Shown: positions 27,117-37,138, counted from the first letter of the stretch. The stretch: 56,735 nt of DNA from CAYYMH01 sp964472785 (GCA_964472785.1 CAYYMH010000024.1:1-56735), one strand, 5' to 3'. Notes: generated from the letters alone by a model not told the origin. Translations and numbers: made by a program.

Positions 27117-30100
27117 ATGAAAAAGATAATTTATTTTACAACGTTATGTCTTCTCTGCTTAAACATTGTCGCTTTTACCCAAATTAAACAGACTCAAGAA
27201 GAGCAACTATTCTTTACGGTACGGGGTATCTACCAGGACGGTCTGTATAAATTAGCCATTGACCAAATAAACGATTTTTTAAGCAAATATCCTGATAGCT
27301 CTTATAAACCTGAAGCGCTGTTTTATTTGGCTGAGGCTCACTTTAATCTTGGAAATTATAGTGAATCTGTCCGCGTCTATCAAAATATGCTTAATTCGGA
27401 ACCAGCGGTTCAGTTCCGCCAACAGGCGAAATTAAGAATCGGGGAGGCGCTATTTCACCAGGGTAAATTTAAAAAAGCAAAAAATGAACTGTCGGGATTT
27501 ATCAGCTCAACAAACGCCGGTAATCTTTTAGATGACGCTTACTACTGGCTGGCAGAAACCGAATATCGATTAGGGCAAACAGCGGAGTCACTGTGTCATT
27601 ATCAGCAAGTTATCCAATCCTATCCCAACAGCGAGTTTGCAGATTATGCTCAGTATTCAATCGGCTTCATTTATGAGCAGGAAGGTGAATTCAATAAAGC
27701 CATCGAAAATTATAAGAATTTGTTAAAAGGTTATCCCCAAAGCCAGTTAAGCTCCGTTTCCCTTTATCGATCTGGTTTTTCGGCGAGGGAAATAAGCGAT
27801 TTTGCCCTGTCGATCAAGTTGCTTACAAAAGCGATTGAGGATGATCCCGGTAATCAGTTGAGAGGTCGGGCGGAAAGCATGATCGGTGAAATTTATATTC
27901 AGCAGAATGAATACAAAAAGGCGACTGATCAGTACCAAAAAATAATTAATGATAATTTTGCACCTGATTTGGTGGATGACAGCTATTTTTCTCTCGGCTG
28001 GATAATGATGAAACAGGATGAGTATAGCGAAGCCGTGGCTGAATTTGATAAATTAATGCAAAGGTTTCCCCAAAGTGATCTTATCCCCAGTTCCATGTTT
28101 CAAAAAGGAAGATGCTTTATTGCCATGAATCAGGAACAGCAGGCCCGACAGCAATTTATCAACATACTTGAAAGATACCCCAATCACGAAATTGTTCCGA
28201 AAACGATTTATGAAATAGGCGTGCTGGATTTTAATAACCAGGATTATTCACAAGCCAGATTATCCTTTAGCCGCATCCTCGATGAATTCTCAAATAATTC
28301 TATGGCGTCCGATGCCGGTTATATGGTCGGAGAATGTTTTCGGTATGAGAATAAATATAATCAGGCAATACAAGCCTACGAACGTGTTCTTGATCAATAT
28401 CCTCAGTCTGATCTCATTCCTCAGACAATGCTAAAAATCAATTGGAGTCTGATAAAGCAATACGATTTTCAGCAAGCCCTGATTGGGCTCGACGATTTAA
28501 TCGAAAAATATCCTGATTTTGAGAAAACAGATGAAGCATTTTATTGGCAGGCAGAAGCATTTTTTAAACTTCAGCGCTTTGAAGAAGCAATCCAAAACTA
28601 TCGAAAGGTCGTTAAGCAGTTTCCCGGCTCTAAATTGCTGGCGGATAGTTATTACGGATTGGCATGGAGTTTTTTCAAGCTTGGAAATTTTGAAAGTGCT
28701 GCTGCCAATTTTCAAAAAGCAGCTGATTTGTCAGACATCCCGGAAGTTCAGGCAGATGCGTTCCTGCGTAAAGGAGATGCGCTTTTTAATCTGAAGCAAT
28801 ATAAACAGGCAATTAAAAGTTACCAAAAAATTCAAGCATTGAATGTTGAAGAAGATTTCAAAGCTGAAGCTCAATTCCAAGTGGGACAGTCTTATTTTCG
28901 TTTATCAGATTTCAATTCGTGTATTAATGAATTCCGGAGAGTGACCAGATGGTATCTGTCCACAAAGTGGGCCGCAGAATCTCAATATATGATCGGTCGA
29001 TCTTATTTTCAAGCCGGCAATTACGAACAAGCGCTGATTGAATTTGACCGGGTCATCACCAGTTTTCCGTCAAGCAAATTTGTGACCAAAGCGGTTTACG
29101 CCAAAGGAGATTGCTATTATAATCTGGGGAATTACGACGAAGCCGTGAACCAATATCAAAAAGTGGTTGACCGGTATTCTAAAAGTGATTTGATGGACGA
29201 TGCCATCAGTGGTATCCAATGGTCTCTGCTACAACAAGGAAAAACTGAACAATCCTTGCAATTTATGGAAAAATACATCCAGCAATTTTCGGGTACTGAG
29301 TTGGCGGCTGAACTGCTCCGGCAAAAAGCAGAACTTCTGCACAATATTAAAGATTACCAACAAAGCATTAATGCATATCAGGAATTGATTCGAGACTATC
29401 CGCAAAGCAAACCGGCGGCTTCGGCACGTTATTGGGTTGGTGAAAACTATCTCAAATTGAATGATGAGACACAAGCATTGAATTACTATCTTTCCCAGTT
29501 TAATACCTATCCGAACAGTGAAAATACAGCCGAAGCACTGTTAAAGGTCGGTCAGATTTACGCGAACCAATCGCGCTACGCCAAAGCCATTGAATATTTG
29601 TCCGAGGTAATCGAAAACTTCACCGGAACTGATGCTGTCGGAAAAGCGATGATTCGGATCGGTAAAGTTTTTTTATTAAAGAATGAGAATGAGAAAGCTC
29701 GGGATTACTTTGAAATGGCAAAGCAAAATTTCGGTGAGTCGGAAACAGGAATGTTAGCTCGGATAGAACTGGGGAAGTTATACATCTCTCAAAATCAATT
29801 CCAACAGGCACGGAGTGAGTTGGAAACGGTTGTCCAGCAACAGAATATCGATCTTTCAGCGGAATCTCAGTTTCTGATCGGTAAAAGTTATTTTGAAGCT
29901 GAACAGTTTTCCAATGCGGCGATCGAATATTTGAAAATTAAATATTTGTTTTCGGCTGCAAAAGATTGGGTCGTGAAGGGTATTTTCGAAGCTGGACAAG
30001 CGAACGAGAAGTTAGGTCGTTTCGGTGAAGCGCGAAAACTTTATCATAGCATCGTTGAGGATTTTCAAAACGAAGAATATCAAAATAAAGCAAAGACACG

Positions 30101-30125
30101 AATTGATAAAATTGCCGGAAAGTAA
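27117..30125 (+). CDS. Large secreted tetratricopeptide-repeat protein
   Basis: This 1002-residue protein begins with a signal peptide (about 1-21, ending near IVAFTQ). The rest is filled with some 25 TPR units, each about 36-40 residues, with the recurrent YPxS and A-x-YxxG patterns of the BamD/YbgF type (for example NQAIQAYERVLDQYPQSDL). It probably acts in the periplasm as a long protein-binding solenoid. The next gene, an outer-membrane barrel, starts directly after its stop codon. The two are thus almost certainly co-translated and may form one envelope complex. The specific role is unknown. Confidence 0.88.
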   Translation: MKKIIYFTTLCLLCLNIVAFTQIKQTQEEQLFFTVRGIYQDGLYKLAIDQINDFLSKYPDSSYKPEALFYLAEAHFNLGNYSESVRVYQNMLNSEPAVQFRQQAKLRIGEALFHQGKFKKAKNELSGFISSTNAGNLLDDAYYWLAETEYRLGQTAESLCHYQQVIQSYPNSEFADYAQYSIGFIYEQEGEFNKAIENYKNLLKGYPQSQLSSVSLYRSGFSAREISDFALSIKLLTKAIEDDPGNQLRGRAESMIGEIYIQQNEYKKATDQYQKIINDNFAPDLVDDSYFSLGWIMMKQDEYSEAVAEFDKLMQRFPQSDLIPSSMFQKGRCFIAMNQEQQARQQFINILERYPNHEIVPKTIYEIGVLDFNNQDYSQARLSFSRILDEFSNNSMASDAGYMVGECFRYENKYNQAIQAYERVLDQYPQSDLIPQTMLKINWSLIKQYDFQQALIGLDDLIEKYPDFEKTDEAFYWQAEAFFKLQRFEEAIQNYRKVVKQFPGSKLLADSYYGLAWSFFKLGNFESAAANFQKAADLSDIPEVQADAFLRKGDALFNLKQYKQAIKSYQKIQALNVEEDFKAEAQFQVGQSYFRLSDFNSCINEFRRVTRWYLSTKWAAESQYMIGRSYFQAGNYEQALIEFDRVITSFPSSKFVTKAVYAKGDCYYNLGNYDEAVNQYQKVVDRYSKSDLMDDAISGIQWSLLQQGKTEQSLQFMEKYIQQFSGTELAAELLRQKAELLHNIKDYQQSINAYQELIRDYPQSKPAASARYWVGENYLKLNDETQALNYYLSQFNTYPNSENTAEALLKVGQIYANQSRYAKAIEYLSEVIENFTGTDAVGKAMIRIGKVFLLKNENEKARDYFEMAKQNFGESETGMLARIELGKLYISQNQFQQARSELETVVQQQNIDLSAESQFLIGKSYFEAEQFSNAAIEYLKIKYLFSAAKDWVVKGIFEAGQANEKLGRFGEARKLYHSIVEDFQNEEYQNKAKTRIDKIAGK

Positions 30126-31802
30126 ATGGATTTTAAAAAAAGTTTGATGTTTATTTTTCTGCTTACATGCTCATCTTTTTTCACTTATTTCTCATTATAT
30201 GCTCAGACGGCAGACACCACAAAAACTGATGTAAGCCAAACAAATCGGCAAGACAGCACGCGGATTAAATTGCCGGACGTTGTTATTTACGGAAAGGACC
30301 GGTCAGTTCGACAGTATGGTCATAAATTGGCTACTTCCGGGAAAAAGGGCGAAAAAATTAAACTGGAAAAGGAGTCGTCAATTTTACCGCGCGATGAGGT
30401 TTTGTACCAGAAATTGCGCTACTCACTTGCAAAGGAAAACCAAACTTCCCGAAAATTGATTCGGTTGGGATATGGTCGTTTTCAGGAGTTAAACTTTGGC
30501 GCCGGTATCTGGCAGGAATTTTCCACGACCAATATCGTGTTTCAGGGAGGTTTTTCGAGAAGTAACGGGCAGTACGAAAATAGTCAGTATCGCAAAGCTG
30601 ATGCACAAGCTCAAATCAGCCAAGATTTGTCAGAGAATTTTATCACGAAAGCAGATGCAAAATTTATAATAAACAATTATGGATTGCACGGCGCGAAAAT
30701 AGAACAACTTACAAGAAGTTTGCAACAGAGCCGTCTCTATTGGGACAACCACTGGACTATTAATAAAAGCCAAACGATAAAACTTGCTTTTCAATTATTT
30801 CAGTCCGGATTGAATACCGAGAATTTGCCTGCAAAGTCAAAGGTGGAAGATAACAGATTCGGACTTACCGGCGCTTATTCAGTTCAGGTTAAAAATTTAT
30901 CTTTAAATTTAACTTCTTATTTTAGTCATTATAATTTTGAGAATAAGCCTCAAAATTTAACACAGTCTCAAAACTACTTTTCGATTAGATCGGAATTTCA
31001 ATATCCGTTCCGAGATCTTTTTTCATTAAAAGCAGGTTTCGTATTTCAAGATATTGAGATAGATCAGGCTTTTTCAAAAAACCGCTTCTCACCAAATTTC
31101 GAATTTGTGTTTACGCCGATGCAAAATATTGGATTTAAACTGAGTGGTGCCCAGGGATATCAGCTGGTTTGTTTCTTTGAGAGGTTGGAATTAAATCCCT
31201 ATTTAGACGGACAGATTGATTTCCGCCCTGATAACACAGCAATAAATTTAGCCTTTAATTTTGAGTATCAACCAATTGCTTTTTTAACACTTAAAACCAG
31301 TATCAATTGGCAGAAAATTAAACAATATTCCTTTTGGGAACGCGATTCATTGTCAGGATTATTCCAACTCCATCGAGCATCAGAAGCCGATTTATCGTAC
31401 TGGGATTGCAGTGTCGATTTTAAATTTAACAAACATCTGACGCTAAACGTTGAGTTAGCGTTAGGCTTCGAATCCATTCAAGATGATACACTGGAAACAT
31501 ACGACGATAAACTGCCTTATTTTCCAAAATACAAAATGCCAGTTACTTTGAAATATGAACCAGGTAAAAATACATTAGCACTGCTGGATTTTCAGCTTGT
31601 CGGACCGAGACGTGTCTCTGTTTATCGTGACGAATCGTTGGAAAAATACTGGTTAATATCTGTGCGTGTCCAGCAAAAGGTTACATCTTACTTTTCTTTT
31701 TTCCTGAATAGCCACAACCTTTTGAATCAAGAGTTCGAGCGCTGGCAGGGATACCGGGCAATGGGGTTTTACGTCGAATCCGGAATGAAATTTCAGTGGT
31801 GA
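30126..31802 (+). CDS. Outer-membrane beta-barrel protein, TonB-receptor-like
   Basis: This 558-residue protein has a signal peptide (about 1-27), then the segment LPDVVIYGKDRSV, which recalls the start of a TonB-dependent receptor plug. The remainder is amphipathic beta strands with a C-terminal aromatic residue (KFQW), as in outer-membrane barrels. A complete plug domain does not fit between residues 50 and 130, so it is not a standard TonB receptor. The ATG is immediately adjacent to the stop of the TPR gene. It likely works with that protein at the outer membrane. Confidence 0.75.
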   Translation: MDFKKSLMFIFLLTCSSFFTYFSLYAQTADTTKTDVSQTNRQDSTRIKLPDVVIYGKDRSVRQYGHKLATSGKKGEKIKLEKESSILPRDEVLYQKLRYSLAKENQTSRKLIRLGYGRFQELNFGAGIWQEFSTTNIVFQGGFSRSNGQYENSQYRKADAQAQISQDLSENFITKADAKFIINNYGLHGAKIEQLTRSLQQSRLYWDNHWTINKSQTIKLAFQLFQSGLNTENLPAKSKVEDNRFGLTGAYSVQVKNLSLNLTSYFSHYNFENKPQNLTQSQNYFSIRSEFQYPFRDLFSLKAGFVFQDIEIDQAFSKNRFSPNFEFVFTPMQNIGFKLSGAQGYQLVCFFERLELNPYLDGQIDFRPDNTAINLAFNFEYQPIAFLTLKTSINWQKIKQYSFWERDSLSGLFQLHRASEADLSYWDCSVDFKFNKHLTLNVELALGFESIQDDTLETYDDKLPYFPKYKMPVTLKYEPGKNTLALLDFQLVGPRRVSVYRDESLEKYWLISVRVQQKVTSYFSFFLNSHNLLNQEFERWQGYRAMGFYVESGMKFQW

Positions 31803-31841
31803 TTTTAGCCAGTAAGCTTTCATTTTAACCAAAATAAGGCA

Positions 31842-32720
31842 ATGGTTCATCCAAATAAATCAAAATTTTGGATTGAAGTCAGCATACCTGTGGAACCGGT
31901 TACGGAAGAATCCTTGTCCAATGTTTTATTTGAGTTGGGTTCCGTCGGTTCTTATCAGCAGGGTGAGAATTTGGTAGCGTATTTTCCATCTGATGAATGG
32001 GATGATTTTAAAGAAAAACGTTTGATAAAATTTCTCAAAAACTTGCAAGGTCTTGGTTTTAATGTAAAGCTTGATCAACTGCAAGTTTCAAAAATTCCGC
32101 AGCAGGATTGGAACTCGGAATGGAAAAAAACCTATCAGCCGATTACAATTGATGACAAAATCATCATAAAACCAACGTGGTACCCTCACATACCTGCCCA
32201 AGGCAAAGAAATAATTGAAATTGATCCGGGGATGGCGTTTGGCACGGGTATTCATTCGACCACGCAACTTATGATACGAATGCTTTTGAAACTAAAGTGT
32301 TGTCCTGATCGTATTTTGGATTTTGGTACGGGTACAGGAATTTTGTCTATTGTGGGAGCCCGTCTTTTTAATGCGAAGATACTCGCTATTGATATTGATC
32401 CCGATGCAGTTTTAACAGCACAAAAAAATGCAGCCAACAATAATGTATCGAATCAAATTGATATTCTTTGTGCTGCGGAACTCGCTGTAAGAGAGAATGT
32501 GTTTGATTTGATTTTGGTGAATATTGATCGAACAATTATTGCTGAAAACTTAACCGATTTATGCGGAGCACTGAAAAACCATGGTAACATTCTCTTTTCC
32601 GGCATACTTATCGAAGAAAGGGAAAAATTTATCAACGTATTGAACCAATACCCCCTTGCGATTAGTTGTGAATTACGTCAAAAAGAGTGGCTTGGCGTAA
32701 TGGCTGAAAAAATACCTTAG
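31842..32720 (+). CDS. prmA: Ribosomal protein L11 methyltransferase
   Basis: At 292 residues this matches PrmA. An N-terminal L11-binding domain at about 1-100 contains QQDWNSEWKKTYQPI. The SAM-binding methyltransferase domain follows, with DPGMAFGTGIHSTT and LDFGTGTGILSIVGARL. It trimethylates L11. It starts 39 bp after the barrel gene and is probably unrelated to it. Confidence 0.94.
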   Translation: MVHPNKSKFWIEVSIPVEPVTEESLSNVLFELGSVGSYQQGENLVAYFPSDEWDDFKEKRLIKFLKNLQGLGFNVKLDQLQVSKIPQQDWNSEWKKTYQPITIDDKIIIKPTWYPHIPAQGKEIIEIDPGMAFGTGIHSTTQLMIRMLLKLKCCPDRILDFGTGTGILSIVGARLFNAKILAIDIDPDAVLTAQKNAANNNVSNQIDILCAAELAVRENVFDLILVNIDRTIIAENLTDLCGALKNHGNILFSGILIEEREKFINVLNQYPLAISCELRQKEWLGVMAEKIP

Positions 32721-32852
32721 CCTAATTTTCTTGTTTTAATTTAAGGCGAAATAAATTTTAGGGCTAAAATTCAAATGGTGAAGTTTACGGATATTGTATT
32801 TGCATTTTTATGGTTGCTGTTGAAATTTTAATCTGATTGTGTAATTCCTGTG

Positions 32853-33521
32853 ATGAAAAAATTGTCTTTTACAAGTTTTCTGATTCTTGCCTGTTTTTTC
32901 ACTGTTCATGCTGCGAACACACGAGTTGTAGTGGATTCATTAAAAATCGATTCCGGTTACCTCGTGATGGATTTTGAAGTTGAAGGAATCATCACTGACA
33001 AAGCTGAACAAGGATTAAGTCGGGGATTAACGAGTACCATTGAATATCAGATCCAACTATGGGAAGACAAAAGCGGGTGGATCAACCGGTTGGTAACAGA
33101 GACAGATTTCAAAATAAAAGTGTTTTTTGATAATTGGGAACAGAAATATATCATTCTCACCCACAATGAAAAAAGGCTGACCAATTCGTTAGAAACGGTG
33201 CGCGAGAAATGTTCTCAGCTAAAAAATATTGTGGTTTGCCCGTTTGAAAAATTATTACCGGGGAAAAACTATTATATCACTGTGAAGACGATTTTGAGGC
33301 CGCTATCGATTGAAAATTATAAAGAGATTAGAAATTGGTTGAGCGGTGAGGCAAAACAGTTAAATTTTGAAAATCTTGATGATACGGAAAAACAAGAAGA
33401 AAAGTTTAAGGGCGGTTTATTAAAAATGGTGCTTGCATTGACTGGTTTTGGGGACCGCGCGATTTCGGGGAAAAGTAAAAATTTCCGGATTGAACAAAGT
33501 GAAATAAAATGGACTGAATAA
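32853..33521 (+). CDS. DUF4390-type exported protein
   Basis: This protein of about 222 residues has a signal peptide (about 1-20, ending near VHA). A beta-rich domain follows with GLSRGLTSTIEYQIQLW, as in the DUF4390 family. That family has no firm function and is found in envelope contexts of Gram-negative bacteria. I took the ATG at 32853. A GTG one codon earlier is also possible. It stands alone between prmA and a convergent dehydratase gene. Confidence 0.65.
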   Translation: MKKLSFTSFLILACFFTVHAANTRVVVDSLKIDSGYLVMDFEVEGIITDKAEQGLSRGLTSTIEYQIQLWEDKSGWINRLVTETDFKIKVFFDNWEQKYIILTHNEKRLTNSLETVREKCSQLKNIVVCPFEKLLPGKNYYITVKTILRPLSIENYKEIRNWLSGEAKQLNFENLDDTEKQEEKFKGGLLKMVLALTGFGDRAISGKSKNFRIEQSEIKWTE

Positions 33522-33547
33522 TACGCCTACTTTTTAAAATTATCTGT

Positions 33548-34510
33548 TTAGTTAATTATCTGCCTTACAGTTTCTAAATCAATATTCCGCCCTGTTAATA
33601 TAACAACACACTTCTTATCCACAATTGAAATTTGCTCTGATAAAAGAGCAGCAACACCCACTGCGGCTGCCCCTTCAACCAAAGTATGGTGATGTTTTAG
33701 CAGAAATAACATTGCATTGACAATGTCACTTTCCGACACTGTAATAATTCCATCAATATAGCTTTTAATGGTGGCTAAAATGTTAGGACTGACCAGTCTG
33801 CCAGCAAGACCATCCGCAATAGTTTGTTCAATCGGCGTTTCAATGGCTTGATTTAACTTAAATGCTCGGTACATAGCGGGTGAAGCTTTACTCTGGACGC
33901 CAATAACTTTTATTCGCGGATTTATTTTTTTGGCTGTAATGGCGGTACCGGATATAAGGCCGCCGCCACCGACAGGTGCTAAAATAATCTGAGTATCAGG
34001 TAACGTTTTAAGTATTTCCAGTGCAATAGTTCCCTGTCCGGAGATAATGCACGGATCTTCAAACGCATGAATAAATTTCAGTTCACAGTCTTTCTTAATT
34101 TGATAAGCGACATCTTCGGATTCGTCATAATCTCTTCCGGCCTGGACGATGTCAACTCCATAGTTTTTTAACATCTGAACTTTGGTTGGAGAGGCAGAAA
34201 CTGGCAAAACGATTCGAGCGTGAATATTCAGCAATTTACTGGCAAATGCAACTCCCAACCCATGATTTCCGGCAGAGGCTGTAATGACCCCGCGTGACAT
34301 TTCTTGTTCGGATAGCTGGAGCATACGGTTTAACGCGCCCCTGACTTTAAACGCGCCTGTTTTTTGCCAATGTTCCATTTTTAAATAGACTTTTCCGTTG
34401 CACTTTTGGGAAAGTGCCATGGCTTTTTCCATGGGTGTAAAGCGGATATATTTTTCTATTTGTTCAAGAGCGCTTCGAGAATCAATGTTTTTTTCTGAAT
34501 AAATGATCAT
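33548..34510 (-). CDS. ilvA: Threonine/serine dehydratase (PLP fold II)
   Basis: At 320 residues this is the short form, without a C-terminal ACT-like regulatory domain. The PLP lysine is in KTGAFKVRGALNRM, and the phosphate loop is VGGGGLISG. It deaminates threonine or serine to 2-oxobutyrate or pyruvate. The short form fits catabolic TdcB-like enzymes or unregulated IlvA. Family members also include serine racemases, which cannot be excluded. It is monocistronic and convergent with the DUF4390 gene. Confidence 0.88.
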   Translation of the reverse strand: MIIYSEKNIDSRSALEQIEKYIRFTPMEKAMALSQKCNGKVYLKMEHWQKTGAFKVRGALNRMLQLSEQEMSRGVITASAGNHGLGVAFASKLLNIHARIVLPVSASPTKVQMLKNYGVDIVQAGRDYDESEDVAYQIKKDCELKFIHAFEDPCIISGQGTIALEILKTLPDTQIILAPVGGGGLISGTAITAKKINPRIKVIGVQSKASPAMYRAFKLNQAIETPIEQTIADGLAGRLVSPNILATIKSYIDGIITVSESDIVNAMLFLLKHHHTLVEGAAAVGVAALLSEQISIVDKKCVVILTGRNIDLETVRQIIN

Positions 34511-34837
34511 ATTTTTCGCCGGCTAAAATTAGGTTCTTTTACCAATAATAGATGATTTTTAAATGGACGCTGAGAGAAAATTAACAATATTGCTTTCAAT
34601 GAACGTAATTACATGATCAAAGTTGTCGCTTCTGATTTATTCAAATACAGAAGATTTTGTAAATGTCAGTACTGAAATTTAAGATGAATAATAAAAAATA
34701 ATTTTTAAAATGTCAAGACGTTTTTATTTTAATTTAATTCGGAAGGGTTTGCAGAATCTCTTGGTCATCCTACAGACAAAGGAACAGTTTATAATTAAGT
34801 CATGTTGACATATAACTTGATAAATATGCAGATGAAA

Positions 34838-34850
34838 TGCCAGATTGGCA
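34838..34850. promoter_or_regulatory. Inverted repeat upstream of the sigma-54 promoter
   Basis: TGCCA-GAT-TGGCA is a perfect 5-bp inverted repeat with a 3-base spacer, about 80 bp upstream of the -24 element of the hsp20 promoter. That is the right place for an activator site, but a repeat this short could be chance. Confidence 0.35.
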
Positions 34851-34929
34851 GATAATAAAAGAGGGCGTGCACCATGCGCAATGGAAATAAATTGCTGAAA
34901 ATACATGATTAACAGCAAATATATATCTC

Positions 34930-34945
34930 TGGCATGTACTTTGCA
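34930..34945 (+). promoter_or_regulatory. Sigma-54 (-24/-12) promoter of hsp20
   Basis: TGGCATG-TACT-TTGCA matches the sigma-54 consensus TGGCAcg-N4-TTGCw, with the invariant GG and GC exactly 10 bases apart (931-932 and 943-944 of this kilobase). Transcription should start near 34956 and give a leader of about 65 bases ahead of the small heat-shock gene. Expression would then need an AAA+ activator, such as the one encoded at 1869-3410. The rest of the 510-bp gap (34511-35020) holds no gene. Confidence 0.85.
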
Positions 34946-35020
34946 AAATTGAGCATTGAAAAATTAAATCATTCTACTGTAAATAATAATTAATATAAAT
35001 AACCCAAGGAGGAATGAAAG

Positions 35021-35449
35021 ATGTCATTAATTAGACGGAAAACAAGATATGATTTGATGAATTTACCTACAAACGTTAACGATTTTTTTGGCGATTTTGG
35101 TTTGGACTTTTGGAACACCGATAAAATTTGGAGTCCGGCAGTTGATATTGCTGAAAATAATGACAATTATGAAGTGACTGCGGAACTGCCCGGAATGAAA
35201 AAAGATGAAATCAAAATTTCGTATGAAGATGATGTACTGACGCTGTCTGGTGAACGGAAAACGGAAAAAGATGAAAAAGACAAGAACTTTCGTCGGGTTG
35301 AAAGATGCTTTGGTAAGTTCCAACGATCATTTTATTTGCCGAAAAATGTGAAGGCAGATGAGATCAAAGCAAAATATAAAAATGGTGTTCTTACGGTGAA
35401 CATTCCAAAAGCCGAAGAAACCAAATCCAAAGAAATAGCGATTAGTTAA
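35021..35449 (+). CDS. hsp20: Small heat-shock protein Hsp20
   Basis: This 142-residue protein has an alpha-crystallin domain at about 38-140, with VTAELPGMKKDEIKI, LSGERK and the conserved YKNGVLTVNIPK. It would hold unfolding proteins as large oligomers in the cytoplasm. A strong AAGGAGGA site lies 8 bases before the ATG. It is controlled by a clear sigma-54 promoter (34930-34945), and a strong terminator follows at 35474-35520, so it is a single-gene unit. Confidence 0.95.
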   Translation: MSLIRRKTRYDLMNLPTNVNDFFGDFGLDFWNTDKIWSPAVDIAENNDNYEVTAELPGMKKDEIKISYEDDVLTLSGERKTEKDEKDKNFRRVERCFGKFQRSFYLPKNVKADEIKAKYKNGVLTVNIPKAEETKSKEIAIS

Positions 35450-35473
35450 TGAATCTGGAAAGGTAGTACAAAG

Positions 35474-35520
35474 AAAAAAAGGTCTCTTATTCTTAACGGG
35501 TGAGGGACCTTTTTTCTTTT
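35474..35520 (+). terminator. Rho-independent terminator after hsp20
   Basis: AAAAAAAGGTCTCTTA pairs with TGAGGGACCTTTTTT through a 10-pair G/C-containing stem with two G-T wobbles plus an A/T extension, and a T-rich run follows. The A-run on the left could also let it act on the minus strand. Confidence 0.85.
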
Positions 35521-35567
35521 ATTAGCGTATTCATTTAATCTATTCCATTTAAATTAATGAAATTCAG

Positions 35568-36392
35568 ATGAATAAGAAAATGATTGCTTTCCAGGGCGAG
35601 CACTACGCTTTTAGTGAATTAGCAGCTCAAAAATTTTTCGGCGGAAATATCGCTACAAAACCCTGCAAATCATTTGAGGACGTCTTCGCAACAGTGAAGT
35701 CCAATCATGCAACGCTGGGAATTATACCGATTGAAAACACAACTTCCGGAAGCATCCACAGAAATTATGATTTACTTTTGGAGGATGGTGTTTTTATTAT
35801 CGGAGAGATTAATTTTAAGATTTCACTCCATTTAATTGCCTGCCCCGAAGTTGAATTTACTCAAATTAAATTTGTCTACTCCCATCCGGCGGCGCTCGAT
35901 CAATGCAGGCAATTTATTAATCAAAATCCCCAGATCAAATTTATCCCCGGTTATGACACCGCCGGAAGTGTTAAACTAATTGCCCGTGAAAAGTTTATGG
36001 ATTCAGCGGCTATAGCAAGTCAGCAGGCGGCAGATGATTATCAAATGTCGATTTTGAAGAAAGAGATCGGGGATTTTAAGGAAAATTATACACGATTTTT
36101 AATCATTTCGTCAGAGCATTTCAAGCTCGGTGAACCGAATAAAACCTCGATCGTTTTTGCCACTAAACATATCCCCGGCGCTTTGTTCAAGAGTCTGAGT
36201 GTTTTCTTTCTGAGAGATGTTAATTTGTTAAAAATCGAATCCAGACCGCTGCGAGGTAAACCTTGGCAATACATTTTTTACCTGGATTTCGAAGGAAGCG
36301 CAGACGAGGAAAATTGCCAAAATGCGCTTAACCATTTGAGGGAAATTTCTCAGTTTGTCAAAATTTTGGGTTCCTATCCCGCGGCGAAGTAG
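35568..36392 (+). CDS. pheA: Prephenate dehydratase
   Basis: At 274 residues this is the monofunctional form. The catalytic domain has MIAFQGEHYAFSELAA, PIENTTSGSIHRNYDLL and the essential Thr-Arg-Phe (NYTRFLII). A C-terminal ACT domain follows with KIESRPLRGKPWQY, the phenylalanine-binding ESRP motif. It converts prephenate to phenylpyruvate and should be feedback-inhibited by phenylalanine. No chorismate mutase domain is fused. Confidence 0.94.
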   Translation: MNKKMIAFQGEHYAFSELAAQKFFGGNIATKPCKSFEDVFATVKSNHATLGIIPIENTTSGSIHRNYDLLLEDGVFIIGEINFKISLHLIACPEVEFTQIKFVYSHPAALDQCRQFINQNPQIKFIPGYDTAGSVKLIAREKFMDSAAIASQQAADDYQMSILKKEIGDFKENYTRFLIISSEHFKLGEPNKTSIVFATKHIPGALFKSLSVFFLRDVNLLKIESRPLRGKPWQYIFYLDFEGSADEENCQNALNHLREISQFVKILGSYPAAK

Positions 36393-36448
36393 CCGATTAT
36401 AATGATCACAATTAACTTTTGATTCGATTATTATTGTTGGATGCGCGT

Positions 36449-37021
36449 TTACTTTTTCTTAAATATATTCTTCAGCATAAAAATATTGGTTCTGGAAAAG
36501 TGATTGAAATAGCCAGCCTTACATGAACGAACGTCTTCTACGGAAACGAATGCTTTTGGGTCGAGAATATTCACCATATCGAGATATTTGCGTAATTCTT
36601 TTCTTTTAATGGTTGAGAAGATAATATTTACCGGACCTTTTGCCCCTTTGCCCTGCACTGTCGTGACACCGAAACCTTCGTTTCTCAATTCACCCGGTAA
36701 AAGTTGTAACGGCGCTTTGCTAATAATTCTGACAGTTTGTAACCCCATTGCCAGTTTTGATTCGATTAACATGCCCACATAATTACCTGTAGCAAACCCA
36801 GCTCCGTAAGCCAGGTAACACATCACATTGGTTAAATTTTGCATCACTTGCCCGATGGCTGCCACCCAGATGATCACTTCGATAAATCCCAATAACGGCG
36901 CCACAATTTTATTTCCGCGGGAGATGAGTATAATTCGAATCGTCCCAATTGAGACATCGATAACTCTCGCAATGAAAATTAAAACTGGAATTAAGACATA
37001 GCTTAAAAATGATTCACTCAT
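36449..37021 (-). CDS. UPF0316/DUF2179-type membrane protein
   Basis: This 190-residue protein has three N-terminal membrane helices at about 5-90, with VIDVSIGTIRIILISRG and VIIWVAAIGQV. A C-terminal cytoplasmic DUF2179 domain follows (GFGVTTVQGKGAKGPVNIIFSTIKRKEL). This is the UPF0316 layout. The DUF2179 fold is thought to bind a small ligand. No function is established. It is monocistronic. Confidence 0.85.
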   Translation of the reverse strand: MSESFLSYVLIPVLIFIARVIDVSIGTIRIILISRGNKIVAPLLGFIEVIIWVAAIGQVMQNLTNVMCYLAYGAGFATGNYVGMLIESKLAMGLQTVRIISKAPLQLLPGELRNEGFGVTTVQGKGAKGPVNIIFSTIKRKELRKYLDMVNILDPKAFVSVEDVRSCKAGYFNHFSRTNIFMLKNIFKKK

Positions 37022-37138
37022 GATAATCTGATTTTAACCTTTCCTTTGATTGTAACTTTCTTTACATTTCACTTTCCAAATATACTAAGATCAATATCAA
37101 AAATCAATATCAAAATATGTTTTTCAATCAAACCGCTG

